From Flavobacterium azooxidireducens (GTDB taxonomy: Bacteria; Bacteroidota; Bacteroidia; Flavobacteriales; Flavobacteriaceae): 64,000 nt of DNA. Below the pieces are notes generated by a model. That model worked only from the letters and a program-made list of their open reading frames with translations, ran no database searches and had not been told where the DNA came from. The DNA lies in NCBI RefSeq assembly GCF_023195775.1, contig NZ_CP096205.1, positions 3,245,001 through 3,309,000 on the forward strand. The letters run 5' to 3'. Made by a program: the position numbers and the translations under genes. Positions 7,957 through 17,180 of this stretch are shown here, piece by piece; within the stretch, counting starts at the first letter, position 1; each line of letters begins with the position of its first letter.

Positions 7957-9870
7957 ATGAACCAAGTACAACCACATTCCTTATTCACCGATTTTGACAT
8001 CGCCTTATTCAAAGCCGGAAAACATTTTAGATTATACGAAAAATTAGGAGCTCATCTTACGGAGGTCAACGGCGTAAAAGGCGTTTATTTTGCTGTTTGG
8101 GCACCGTCTGCACGTTCGGTTTCTGTCGTGGGCGATTTTAATTACTGGATTCAAGGCGAACATCCATTGAATGTGCGTTGGGATGCGTCCGGAATTTGGG
8201 AAGGATTTATTCCAAACATCGATAAAGGAACAAAATACAAATATAAAATTCAGTCCAATAACAACGGAATTATCACTGAAAAAGCCGATCCGTTTGCGTT
8301 GTATTGTCAAAAACCACCGGAAACGGCGTCAGTCATTTGGGATTTGGAATACAAATGGAAAGACAAAAAATGGATGGATTCCCGAAAAGAAAAAAATGGT
8401 TTAGACAAACCGTATTCGGTGTATGAAGTGCATTTGGGTTCGTGGAAACGCAATTTAGAGCAAGACCGTTCGCTGACGTATTTAGAATTAGCGGAAGATT
8501 TGGTGAATTATGTCAAAGAAACCGGTTTCACGCACGTGGAATTTATGCCAATTATGGAATATCCCTACGATCCTTCGTGGGGGTATCAGTTGATTGGTTA
8601 TTTTGCCCCAACTTCCCGATTTGGAAAACCACAGGATTTTATGTTTTTGGTAGATAAATTGCATCAAGCCGGAATTGGCGTGATTTTAGACTGGGTTCCG
8701 TCGCATTTTCCCGACGATGCTCACGGTTTAGGATTTTTTGACGGTTCTAATTTGTATGAACATCCCGATCGCAGAAAAGGCTATCATCCCGATTGGAAAA
8801 GTTTAGTTTTCAATTACGGCAGAAATGAAGTGCGTTCGTTTTTGATTTCCAATGCCTTATTTTGGTTGGATTATTATCACGCGGATGGTCTTCGTGTTGA
8901 TGCCGTTGCTTCGATGTTGTATTTGGATTATTCCAGAAAAGAAGGAGAGTGGGAACCGAATATTTTTGGCGGAAGAGAAAATTTAGATACGATTAGTTTC
9001 TTAAAAGATTTTAATGAAGCAGTTTATTCCAATTATGAAGGAGTACAGACAATTGCCGAAGAAAGTACGTCGTTTCCAATGGTTTCCAGACCAACTTCGG
9101 TAGGCGGATTAGGATTTGGAATGAAATGGATGATGGGATGGATGCACGACACATTGCAATATTTTAAACGTGAATCGATTTACCGAAAATACCATCAAAA
9201 TGATTTGACTTTTTCGATGACGTATGCGTTTTCCGAAAACTTTATGTTACCACTTTCGCACGATGAAGTTGTTTATGGAAAAAAATCCATTTTAGGAAGA
9301 ATGACAGGCGATGAGTGGCAGCAATTTGCCAATTTACGTTTGCTTTACGGTTATATGTTTACGCATCCGGGAACGAATTTACTCTTTATGGGATCCGAAT
9401 TCGGTCAACGAGCCGAGTGGAAATTTGACGGAAGTTTAGACTGGCATTTGTTGAACTATGGTTATCACGAAGGTACACGAAAATGTATTTCAGACTTGAA
9501 TGAACTCTATAAAACCAATCCCGCTTTATTTGAAAATCAATTTAGCCCCGAAGGTTTTGAATGGATTAATTATTCCGATCATCAAAATGCGGTGCTGAGT
9601 TACATCCGTAAAGGAAAAAATGAAAAAGAAAATTTAGTGGTGGTCTGTAATTTTACACCGGTTGTTCGGGAGAATTATCGAATCGGATTGCCTTCCAAAG
9701 GAAAGTTGACTGAAATTTTTAATTCTGATAAAGTGGAATACGGCGGAAGTGGTATCAATAATAAAAAGGCCATCAAAATTGAAAAAGAACCTTGGAACGG
9801 AAGAGATTTTTCGGCAGAATTGACTTTGCCACCATTGGGAGTTTCGGTTTTTAAGGTTTCTGTGAAGTAA
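7957..9870 (+). CDS. glgB: 1,4-alpha-glucan branching enzyme
   Basis: GlgB (637 residues) introduces alpha-1,6 branches into linear glucan. An N-terminal CBM48 domain (VYFAVWAPSARSVSVVGDFN) precedes the GH13 barrel: YEVHLGSWKR, DWVPSHF, the nucleophile Asp in DGLRVDAVASMLY, the acid/base Glu in TIAEEST and LPLSHDEVV. A C-terminal all-beta domain ends the protein. The length fits the short bacterial GlgB type. With GlgE and maltokinase it would make a branched, glycogen-like polymer from maltose 1-phosphate. Confidence 0.96.
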   Translation: MNQVQPHSLFTDFDIALFKAGKHFRLYEKLGAHLTEVNGVKGVYFAVWAPSARSVSVVGDFNYWIQGEHPLNVRWDASGIWEGFIPNIDKGTKYKYKIQSNNNGIITEKADPFALYCQKPPETASVIWDLEYKWKDKKWMDSRKEKNGLDKPYSVYEVHLGSWKRNLEQDRSLTYLELAEDLVNYVKETGFTHVEFMPIMEYPYDPSWGYQLIGYFAPTSRFGKPQDFMFLVDKLHQAGIGVILDWVPSHFPDDAHGLGFFDGSNLYEHPDRRKGYHPDWKSLVFNYGRNEVRSFLISNALFWLDYYHADGLRVDAVASMLYLDYSRKEGEWEPNIFGGRENLDTISFLKDFNEAVYSNYEGVQTIAEESTSFPMVSRPTSVGGLGFGMKWMMGWMHDTLQYFKRESIYRKYHQNDLTFSMTYAFSENFMLPLSHDEVVYGKKSILGRMTGDEWQQFANLRLLYGYMFTHPGTNLLFMGSEFGQRAEWKFDGSLDWHLLNYGYHEGTRKCISDLNELYKTNPALFENQFSPEGFEWINYSDHQNAVLSYIRKGKNEKENLVVVCNFTPVVRENYRIGLPSKGKLTEIFNSDKVEYGGSGINNKKAIKIEKEPWNGRDFSAELTLPPLGVSVFKVSVK

Positions 9871-9925
9871 TGTAAATTTTATTTTTAAACCATTAAGGTA
9901 TTAAGGTTTATTAAGTAATATTCTG

Positions 9926-9983
9926 AAACCTGACAGGTTTTTAAAACCTGTCAGGTTTAAATCCCTCTCAAACAGAGGGATTT
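9926..9983. repeat. Two consecutive perfect hairpins after glgB
   Basis: Arms 9926-9940 (AAACCTGACAGGTTT) and 9944-9958 are perfect reverse complements (15 bp), and each arm is itself nearly palindromic. Immediately after it, 9959-9968 and 9974-9983 form a second perfect 10-bp hairpin around AAATCCCTCT. They separate glgB from the GH31 gene and may slow or end transcription, although no clean T-tract follows. Confidence 0.7.
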
Positions 9984-10058
9984 CCATTTTATCCATAAAC
10001 GCAAACGTTTGAGTTAATAAAACCTCAAATTAAAAAGTGATTAAAAGTTTCAACTTTG

Positions 10059-10066
10059 TAAATTTG
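10059..10066 (+). promoter_or_regulatory. Bacteroidetes -7 box before the GH31 gene
   Basis: TAAATTTG matches the TAnnTTTG -7 consensus 20 bases ahead of the ATG. I see no good TTG at the expected distance upstream, so only the -7 element is supported. Confidence 0.45.
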
Positions 10067-10086
10067 ACAATTATAATCCAATTACT

Positions 10087-12486
10087 ATGATTACAAATAC
10101 TGAATTAGAACACAAAGGCGATCAGTTTCCTTCCAAAATAGTGTCATTCAATCAAGATGTTGACAATGTTTTTTTCTACACAGAAAATAATGTGGTGCTC
10201 AAAATCACCATTCTTCGTGATAGTATGATTCGTTTTCGCTACACAACCAAAGGTTATTTCAATAAAGACTTTTCGTATGCCATTGATAAAGGTCAATCAC
10301 ACGGCTATAACGAATTGACGGTTGAAGAGCACAAAGCTTTTTATACGATTACAACCAGCAAAATAGTTTGCAAAATCAATAAACAGAATGCGAAAGTTTC
10401 GATTTTTGATTTAGAAGGTTTTCAAATTTTGGATGATGAAATTGGTTTTCATTGGGAAGAAAGCTACGAATTTGGTGGAAACATCGTCAAAATGAGCAAG
10501 AAAGCCAATGACGGCGAATGTTATTATGGAATGGGCGACAAAGCCACGCATCTTAATTTAAAAGGAAAACGAGTTGAAAATTGGGCAACCGATCAATATG
10601 CTTTTCATCGTGAACAAGAGCCATTGTACAAAGTGGTGCCGTTTTATATCGGCTTACATCATAATAATGCGTACGGAATATTTTTTGACAATACGTTCAG
10701 AACATTTTTCGATTTTTGTCACGAACGTAGAAATGTAACCAGTTTTTGGGCAGAAGGTGGTGAGATGAATTACTATTTCATTTACGGCCCGAAAATGAAA
10801 GATGTGGTTACAAATTATACGCATTTAACCGGAAAACCGGAGCTTCCGCCGATGTGGACGCTAGGTTATCATCAATGTAAATGGAGTTATTATCCTGAGA
10901 GTAAAGTAAAAGAAATTACTTCTACTTTCAGAAAACTTAAAATTCCGTGTGATGCTATTTATTTGGACATCGATTATATGGAAGGATTCCGATGTTTCAC
11001 TTGGAGCAAAGAATATTTTCCCGATCCAAAGCGAATGGTTGCTGAATTGGCCAAAGATGGTTTTAAAACCGTTGTAATTATTGATCCGGGAATTAAAATT
11101 GACAAAGAATATTCTGTTTATACCGAAGCGTTAGAAAAAGATTATTTCTGCAAACGTGCCGACGGACCTTATATGAAAGGAAAAGTTTGGCCAGGCGAAT
11201 GTAATTTTCCTGATTATACAAATCCCGAAGTCCGTGAATGGTGGGCAGGATTATTCAAAGAATTAATTTCAGATATTGGCGTAAAAGGTGTTTGGAACGA
11301 TATGAACGAACCGGCAGTAATGGATGTTCCCGGAAAAACCTTCCCAATGGATGTTCGTCACGATTATGATGGAAATCCGTGTAGTCACCGAAAAGCTCAT
11401 AATATTTACGGAACGCAAATGGCAAGAGCAACCTATGAAGGGGTGAAGCGATTTGCCTATCCAAAACGACCGTTCATCATCACTCGTTCCGCATATTCCG
11501 GTGCTCAACGTTACACTTCGTCTTGGACGGGAGATAATGTTGCGACTTGGGAACATTTATGGATTGCTAACATTCAAATGCAACGTATGTCGATTAGCGG
11601 AATGGGCTTTACTGGTTCTGATATTGGCGGTTTTGCCGAACAACCTTCGGGCGAATTATATGCTCGTTGGATTCAGTTAGGCGTTTTTCATCCGTTTTGC
11701 AGAACGCATTCTTCCGGAGATCACGGCGAACAAGAACCTTGGTCGTTTGGAGAAGAAGTAGTAGATATTACCAGAAAATTCGTTAACCTTCGTTACCAAT
11801 TACTTCCTTACTTATATACGATGTTTTGGAAATATGTGAATGAAGGTGAAGCGATGTTGAAACCTTTAGTTTACTTTGATCAGGAAGATGTTCAAACGTT
11901 ATATCGAACAGACGAATTTATTTTTGGAAATCAAATTTTGGTTTGTCCGATTTTAGAACCAAATGCAGTAGGACGACGAATGTATCTTCCGAAAGGAAAT
12001 TGGTATAATTTTTGGACTAATGAAGTAGTTGAAGGTAAAAGGGAATTATGGGTGGCAACGGATTATGATCAAATTCCGATTTTCATCAAAGAAGGAGCCA
12101 TTATTCCAAAATATCCTGTTCAACAATATGTAGGAGAAAAAGATTTTGAAGAAATCACATTGGATGTTTACTATAAATTCGGAAAAGAAAAATCCGTTTT
12201 ATATGAAGATGCTCAAGATGGTTACGATTATAATAAAGGTAGATTTTCGTTACGAACGTTCAACCTTACCGGAAAAGAGAAAGAATTGATTATTCAGTTG
12301 CATCAGGTGGGAGAATTTTTGACTAATTATTCAAAATTTAGAATTAATATAATTGGTTTACCGTTTAAAATTTCTTCGATCGAAATTGATAATGAGAAGG
12401 TTTCATTAGAATCTGCTTTTTTTGACGGAAAAAATTCGTTGTTGGTTGATAAATTCTTTACGGAATTACATATTGTTGGCAAATAG
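10087..12486 (+). CDS. Glycoside hydrolase family 31 alpha-glucosidase
   Basis: This 799-residue GH31 enzyme has an N-terminal beta-sandwich, then the barrel with PPMWTLGYHQCKWSYY, LDIDYMEGF and the nucleophile Asp in WNDMNEP (near residue 405). The acid/base segment SSWTGDN follows, then FTGSDIGGF. There is no signal peptide, so it probably releases glucose from alpha-glucosides in the cytoplasm. Its place after glgE-mak-glgB suggests that it trims or degrades the alpha-glucan made by those genes. It appears to have its own promoter. Confidence 0.93.
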   Translation: MITNTELEHKGDQFPSKIVSFNQDVDNVFFYTENNVVLKITILRDSMIRFRYTTKGYFNKDFSYAIDKGQSHGYNELTVEEHKAFYTITTSKIVCKINKQNAKVSIFDLEGFQILDDEIGFHWEESYEFGGNIVKMSKKANDGECYYGMGDKATHLNLKGKRVENWATDQYAFHREQEPLYKVVPFYIGLHHNNAYGIFFDNTFRTFFDFCHERRNVTSFWAEGGEMNYYFIYGPKMKDVVTNYTHLTGKPELPPMWTLGYHQCKWSYYPESKVKEITSTFRKLKIPCDAIYLDIDYMEGFRCFTWSKEYFPDPKRMVAELAKDGFKTVVIIDPGIKIDKEYSVYTEALEKDYFCKRADGPYMKGKVWPGECNFPDYTNPEVREWWAGLFKELISDIGVKGVWNDMNEPAVMDVPGKTFPMDVRHDYDGNPCSHRKAHNIYGTQMARATYEGVKRFAYPKRPFIITRSAYSGAQRYTSSWTGDNVATWEHLWIANIQMQRMSISGMGFTGSDIGGFAEQPSGELYARWIQLGVFHPFCRTHSSGDHGEQEPWSFGEEVVDITRKFVNLRYQLLPYLYTMFWKYVNEGEAMLKPLVYFDQEDVQTLYRTDEFIFGNQILVCPILEPNAVGRRMYLPKGNWYNFWTNEVVEGKRELWVATDYDQIPIFIKEGAIIPKYPVQQYVGEKDFEEITLDVYYKFGKEKSVLYEDAQDGYDYNKGRFSLRTFNLTGKEKELIIQLHQVGEFLTNYSKFRINIIGLPFKISSIEIDNEKVSLESAFFDGKNSLLVDKFFTELHIVGK

Positions 12487-12527
12487 ATTACTAATTTTGT
12501 AAAAATATTAGCCTAATTTTAAATAAA

Positions 12528-13346
12528 ATGAAAAGAATTATTGCGTTTAGTTCGTTTAGTGCATTAGTACTTACGATGGGGTGTGCTACCAATCCGTTAA
12601 CAGGAAAAAGCACGTTGGCTTTAGTGGGCAACAGTTCAATTTTTCCTTCAGCATTCCAACAGTATGACACGTTTTTAAAAGAAAACAAAGTTGTAACCGG
12701 AACCGCTGATGCAAAAAGAGTAGAAGCTGTAGGAATAAAAATCAGACAAGCAGCTGAAAAATGGTTAACAGCCGTTGGTCAATCTAATTATCTGAAAGAT
12801 TATCAATGGGAATACAAATTGGTTCAAGATGATGCTGTGAATGCTTGGTGTATGCCGGGCGGAAAAATTGTAGTTTACACAGGAATTTTGCCTGTTACCA
12901 AAGATGAAGCAGGTTTAGCTACAGTAATGGGTCACGAAGTTGCTCACGCACTTTTAAACCATGGTCAACAACGAATGAGTGCCGGAATGTTACAACAAGC
13001 CGGAGCTGTTGGAGTTGGCTTGGCAGTAGGAGAAAAAAATGAGCAAACACAAGCCATAGCGATGACAGCGTATGGAGCAGGTTCTCAAATGTTTGGAATG
13101 TTACCTTTTAGCCGAAGTCACGAAAGTGAAGCCGATAAAATTGGTTTGATTTTAATGGCGATTGCAGGTTATAATCCCGAAGCATCAGTTCCTTTTTGGG
13201 AAAGAATGGGAGCAGCGTCCGGAGGTTCAGCACCGGCTGAATTTATGAGTACGCACCCTTCGCATAACACAAGGGTTTCTAATCTTAGAAAATGGATTCC
13301 GGAAGCGAAAGCGGAAGCTGCAAAATACGGAGTCGTATTCAAGTAA
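12528..13346 (+). CDS. M48-family metalloprotease, lipoprotein
   Basis: This 272-residue protein is a lipoprotein (signal ending LTMGC, Cys 19) of peptidase family M48. The zinc motif GHEVAHALLNH is near residue 136 and the third ligand Glu lies in SRSHESEADKIGL. The domain is of the BepA/LoiP-like kind that works on outer-membrane or envelope proteins. The single catalytic domain without TPR repeats fits the usual small flavobacterial form. A terminator follows. Confidence 0.93.
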   Translation: MKRIIAFSSFSALVLTMGCATNPLTGKSTLALVGNSSIFPSAFQQYDTFLKENKVVTGTADAKRVEAVGIKIRQAAEKWLTAVGQSNYLKDYQWEYKLVQDDAVNAWCMPGGKIVVYTGILPVTKDEAGLATVMGHEVAHALLNHGQQRMSAGMLQQAGAVGVGLAVGEKNEQTQAIAMTAYGAGSQMFGMLPFSRSHESEADKIGLILMAIAGYNPEASVPFWERMGAASGGSAPAEFMSTHPSHNTRVSNLRKWIPEAKAEAAKYGVVFK

Positions 13347-13362
13347 AAAATTAGTATCTTCG

Positions 13363-13391
13363 AAGCTGTTCTGAAAAGAGCAGCTTTTTTT
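13363..13391 (+). terminator. Intrinsic terminator after the M48 gene
   Basis: A 10-bp stem (AAGCTGTTCT with AGAGCAGCTT, one G-U pair) with a 4-base loop is followed by a run of T. A TATCTTCG motif at 13355-13362, just upstream, may be the -7 box of the MFS gene that starts at 13411. Confidence 0.8.
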
Positions 13392-13410
13392 ATGACCAAA
13401 AATTTCAACT

Positions 13411-14715
13411 ATGGCAACACTTGCAAAAGGAAGTAAGAAATTAACCAACGCTTGGGCTTTTTATGATTGGGCGAATTCGGTTTATCCATTAGTCATTTCA
13501 TCCTCTATTTTTCCGTTGTATTATGGGTTTTTATTTCCGAAAGAAAATCCCAATATTCTTTTTTTAGGATACGAATTTAAAAGTACGGCACTCATCAGTT
13601 TTGTCACTGCTTTTGCATTTTTATGCGTTGCTTTTATTTCACCAATTTTATCAGGAATTGCCGATTTTGCAGGTAATAAAAAACGATTTATGCAGTTTTT
13701 CTGCTATTTGGGAGCCATTTCTTGTATTGGAATGTATTGGTTTACGAAAGACAATATTTATTTCGGAATTGTCTGTTTCTTTTTTGGATTGATAGGATTT
13801 TGGGGAAGTTTGGTATTTTATAATTCGTATTTGCCCGACATCGCATACAAAGAACAACAAGACAGTTTGAGTGCAAAAGGGTATTCGTTTGGATATATCG
13901 GAAGTGTGATTTTGTTAGTCATTAATTTAATAATGATATTAGGAAAAGAAGGAGAAGAAGCTCTTCACGCAATGCGAATGGCTTTTGCTATGACTGGAAT
14001 TTGGTGGATTCTTTTTGCTCAATATGCATTTTGGTATCTTCCGAAAGGAAATAAAAATGCTGATAAAATTACGAAAGATGTTGTCTTAAATGGATTTCGA
14101 GAACTGAAAAAAGTACAAAGCCAATTATACCAAAACCTAAGACTTTATCGTTATTTAGTTGCTTTTTTTGTGTATAGTATGGCGGTTCAAACGGTGATGT
14201 TAGTTGCGACTTATTTTGGTGAACAGGAAATTAATTGGTCAACCGATAGCGAAAAAACAACCGGTTTAATCATAAGTATTTTGGTGATTCAATTGGTTGC
14301 AGTACTTGGAGCAACATTAACATCCAAAGCTTCAGAAAAATTCGGAAATATTTCAACGTTGATTGTGATTAATGCTATTTGGGCAATCATTTGTGTGTTT
14401 GCTTATTTTGTTACCGAACCCATTCATTTTTATGTTACAGCCGGATTTGTTGGATTAGTGATGGGCGGAATTCAAGCACTTTCTCGCTCAACTTATTCTA
14501 AATTTTTACCTAAAACGGATGATACCGCTTCCTTTTTTAGTTTTTATGACGTTGCCGAAAAAATCGGAATTGTGATTGGTATGGCAATTTATGGAACGAT
14601 TGATCAAATCACAGGAAGTATGCGAAATGCCATTGTTTTTCTGATGGTTTTCTTCGTAGCAGGATTATTATTGTTGTTACGAGTTACCAAAAATGAAACT
14701 TCAGAAGTGGAATAA
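13411..14715 (+). CDS. MFS transporter, UMF1 family
   Basis: This 434-residue integral membrane protein has about 12 predicted hydrophobic segments. The N-terminal AWAFYDWANSVYPLVISSSIFP is characteristic of the UMF1 / Atg22-like branch of the major facilitator superfamily. A second conserved stretch, GGIQALSRSTYSKFLP, lies near residue 350. The substrate is unknown; related proteins in eukaryotes export amino acids from the vacuole. It looks monocistronic. Confidence 0.88.
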   Translation: MATLAKGSKKLTNAWAFYDWANSVYPLVISSSIFPLYYGFLFPKENPNILFLGYEFKSTALISFVTAFAFLCVAFISPILSGIADFAGNKKRFMQFFCYLGAISCIGMYWFTKDNIYFGIVCFFFGLIGFWGSLVFYNSYLPDIAYKEQQDSLSAKGYSFGYIGSVILLVINLIMILGKEGEEALHAMRMAFAMTGIWWILFAQYAFWYLPKGNKNADKITKDVVLNGFRELKKVQSQLYQNLRLYRYLVAFFVYSMAVQTVMLVATYFGEQEINWSTDSEKTTGLIISILVIQLVAVLGATLTSKASEKFGNISTLIVINAIWAIICVFAYFVTEPIHFYVTAGFVGLVMGGIQALSRSTYSKFLPKTDDTASFFSFYDVAEKIGIVIGMAIYGTIDQITGSMRNAIVFLMVFFVAGLLLLLRVTKNETSEVE

Positions 14716-14765
14716 TTTTTAAATAAAATAGGTCGCAAATAGTAATTTCTTATTTCAAATAAAAG

Positions 14766-14831
14766 GCCACGAATTCCACAAATTCCACGAATTAATTCAT
14801 ACTAATTCGTGTAATTTGTGAAATTCGTGGC
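14766..14831. repeat. Inverted repeat, CCACGAATT family, second copy
   Basis: Arms 14766-14794 and 14803-14831 are reverse complements over 29 bases with two mismatches, beginning GCCACGAATTCCACAAATT. It is the same family as 1936-2014. It lies between two convergent genes, a position suited to a bidirectional terminator or mRNA-end structure. Confidence 0.85.
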
Positions 14832-14840
14832 AAAAAAATC

Positions 14841-15563
14841 TTAAATCATTTTAATTTTCCCTGAACCAACCACTTTAGTATCGATTTTTTTAGGATTTCC
14901 TTTGTATTCAATATCGCCTGAACCGGCTACACGGGCTTCGATTAATTCTGAACAAGTTGTGGATATATTCCCTGAACCGGAAAGAGTTGCCTTGCTGTTC
15001 TCAGATTGCAAACCAAACGCTTCGATATCTCCTGAACCGGATACAGTTAATTCTAAATTTTTAGTTTTTCCTTTCAATTCAATATCACCTGAACCGGCTA
15101 CTTTTGCTTCTACATTTTGTGAATCTACAGTTAATTTAATATCTCCCGAACCGGCCAAAGTAGCTTTAAAATCAGATGATTTCAATGTGAAATTAGATAC
15201 AATTCCACCAGAACCAGCTAAACTTACTTTTGAAATTTCTTGAACCGGAACAGTAATTTCAATTTTATTTCCTTTAGATGGATTTAGATTATACCCTTTT
15301 TCTGTACGAATTTTCAAATCGCTTCCTTCGTTTTCAACGACTATAAATTCTAATAAATTTTCTTCTCCTTTAATAGATATTTTACCTTCTTTTCCTTCCA
15401 CCAAAGTCACATTGAAAAATCCTGCGACACTTATCGATTCATAATCGGAAGTTGTAATTTCTTTGGAAACTACGGTTCCGTTTCCTTTAATTTTTTCTTG
15501 TCCCCATTGTGCAGAAACAATTGAAACGGTAAAAACAGCTACTAATGTGATTAATTTTTGCAT
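14841..15563 (-). CDS. Secreted GIN-domain (DUF2807) protein
   Basis: This 240-residue protein has a signal peptide (MQKLITLVAVFTVSIVSAQ) and a DUF2807 head-GIN type domain. Its hallmark is the repeated GSGDI / SGSGNI motif, seen at least six times, which folds as a beta-helix-like stack. Such proteins are thought to sit in the envelope; no enzyme activity is expected. It is the last gene of a four-gene operon headed by an ECF sigma factor, so it is probably a target or output of that regulator. Confidence 0.88.
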   Translation of the reverse strand: MQKLITLVAVFTVSIVSAQWGQEKIKGNGTVVSKEITTSDYESISVAGFFNVTLVEGKEGKISIKGEENLLEFIVVENEGSDLKIRTEKGYNLNPSKGNKIEITVPVQEISKVSLAGSGGIVSNFTLKSSDFKATLAGSGDIKLTVDSQNVEAKVAGSGDIELKGKTKNLELTVSGSGDIEAFGLQSENSKATLSGSGNISTTCSELIEARVAGSGDIEYKGNPKKIDTKVVGSGKIKMI

Positions 15564-15583
15564 TTTGTTTGATTTTTGATTGA

Positions 15584-16639
15584 TTAATTAGATAAATTTA
15601 AATTTACATTTCCATAACTGGATGAAATAGTCATTTTATTGGCTCCACTTTTTTTGTAGTAACCTTTGTAAGATTTGCTTGATTGCGTTTCTACTCGTGC
15701 ACTATATTCCAAAGGTGCTTCACTTTTAAAATTGGCATATTTAGTTGAAACATCAAAATCAAAATGATAATTGACACTGTGATTTACTTTTATGTTAGTG
15801 TAACCCGATGAAATTGATATGTTACTGGCTTTTGCCGAAACGCCATTTAGTGAAAAATTACTATAATTAGTGGTTAGTTTCAAATTGTTTTCAATTTCAT
15901 CAATTTTAATGGTTAAGTAATTTCCGCTTCCTTCCACATTGTTCACTTTTCCCATGGCAATTTTTCCGTAATTACTGTCGTATTTTAAGTTACTTCCGTT
16001 AAGAACAACCACATCCGTATAACTGGAATTCAAATCTAAATTGTTAAAAGAGCCAACATTTAAACTCGAATATTTAGCATTAACAACTGCATTTTTCAAG
16101 CTTTCAATGGTTGATTTTGAACAATAATCAATTTTGATGTTATTGGAAGAATTGTTTAATTTTCCCATTGAAATTTTTCCGTATTTACATAAAATATCAG
16201 TGCTTCCATTTAAATCGTGTGTCACAATATTACCGTATTGATTTTCAATTTTCACGTTTCCGTTTTTCGGAATTTTCACGGTATAATTCACTTCCATACT
16301 GGTTCTTCTTCCTGAACTACTTACTTTATCAAAGATAGTTTTAGCAGAATAAAGACTTTTTGAACCTCCAAATTCAATGGAAATCGAAGCTAATTTTTTA
16401 TCTACCCAACTTTCGTCGTCGCCACTGATAGTTACCACTACTTCAATGTCAATTGTATTTTCACCCCAAGTCGTGACAAACACATTTCCGTATTTGTTGT
16501 CAATGTCAACTGTTGCGTCTGCGTTAACAGCAACCACTTTTTTAACCGTTTTTTGTTTGGTATATTTTCCGTTGTGATCAGTTGCAAAACTTGATACTGC
16601 AACAAAACAAATTAGTAATAAACTATATAGATTTTTCAT
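15584..16639 (-). CDS. Secreted DUF4097-like adhesin-type protein
   Basis: This 351-residue exported protein, counted from MKNLYSLLLICFVAV, has a signal peptide and a long beta-rich region with periodic short repeats (YGNI, YGKI, SYTDV, NYSNF, KYANF). It resembles the DUF4097/adhesin-like beta-helix proteins that often accompany GIN-domain proteins. The frame is open 11 codons further upstream, but the chosen start begins exactly at the signal peptide. It overlaps the end of the anti-sigma gene by 17 bases. Confidence 0.8.
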   Translation of the reverse strand: MKNLYSLLLICFVAVSSFATDHNGKYTKQKTVKKVVAVNADATVDIDNKYGNVFVTTWGENTIDIEVVVTISGDDESWVDKKLASISIEFGGSKSLYSAKTIFDKVSSSGRRTSMEVNYTVKIPKNGNVKIENQYGNIVTHDLNGSTDILCKYGKISMGKLNNSSNNIKIDYCSKSTIESLKNAVVNAKYSSLNVGSFNNLDLNSSYTDVVVLNGSNLKYDSNYGKIAMGKVNNVEGSGNYLTIKIDEIENNLKLTTNYSNFSLNGVSAKASNISISSGYTNIKVNHSVNYHFDFDVSTKYANFKSEAPLEYSARVETQSSKSYKGYYKKSGANKMTISSSYGNVNLNLSN

Positions 16640-17174
16640 TTTCGATGTTTTTTTGATGATTAATGATTTCAATTTTTTTGATTACTTCTTCCAGAAATGA
16701 AATTCGAGTTTGAAAATTCAGAATCATGGCATGAAGCAATTGTTTGGTGTCACCGTTTTTTTGTAATTCGTTGATGATTTTTTGATAATCTTGCTCAAAA
16801 ACTTTCATTTGATTAAGGGCATCATTGATAATTTGTTCCGTTTCAGGAGTTTGTTTTGATTTTAAATCGGTCAATTCTTTTTCAACCACAGAAGCAAAGT
16901 AATCGTGGGTTTCTTTGGTCTGTGCCGATGCATTCTGCCATTGATTAGTTGGCTGATTGTCAGCTTTTAGTTGATAAAAACCTATGATTCCCGCAATCAA
17001 TAGGAGTGAAGCTGCTAAAGAAAGCGGCATCCAGTTTTTCTTTTTTGTTTGCACGGGTTCTACATTTAGTTTTTTCAAAAATCGATCGGAATGACCTAAC
17101 CGTGGTGTTTCGGTATCCCACTGATTTTCTAATTGACTAAACAATGTTTCGATTGAATCTTTTTTCTCTTTCAT
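16623..17174 (-). CDS. Probable membrane anti-sigma factor
   Basis: This 183-residue protein has a cytosolic N-terminal part of about 45 residues, one membrane segment (MPLSLAASLLLIAGIIGFYQL) and a periplasmic, coiled-coil-prone C-terminal part. It lies 6 bases after the ECF sigma gene, the usual place for a cognate anti-sigma factor. I see no zinc-binding (HxxxCxxC) motif, so it would be a non-ZAS type; the assignment rests on topology and position. Confidence 0.7.
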   Translation of the reverse strand: MKEKKDSIETLFSQLENQWDTETPRLGHSDRFLKKLNVEPVQTKKKNWMPLSLAASLLLIAGIIGFYQLKADNQPTNQWQNASAQTKETHDYFASVVEKELTDLKSKQTPETEQIINDALNQMKVFEQDYQKIINELQKNGDTKQLLHAMILNFQTRISFLEEVIKKIEIINHQKNIENEKSI

Positions 17175-17180
17175 ACTCTT

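Noticed and set aside
15584..16672. Upstream start for the DUF4097-like protein
   Set aside because: The added 11 residues precede a complete signal peptide and lie inside the anti-sigma coding region; the internal ATG is a better start.
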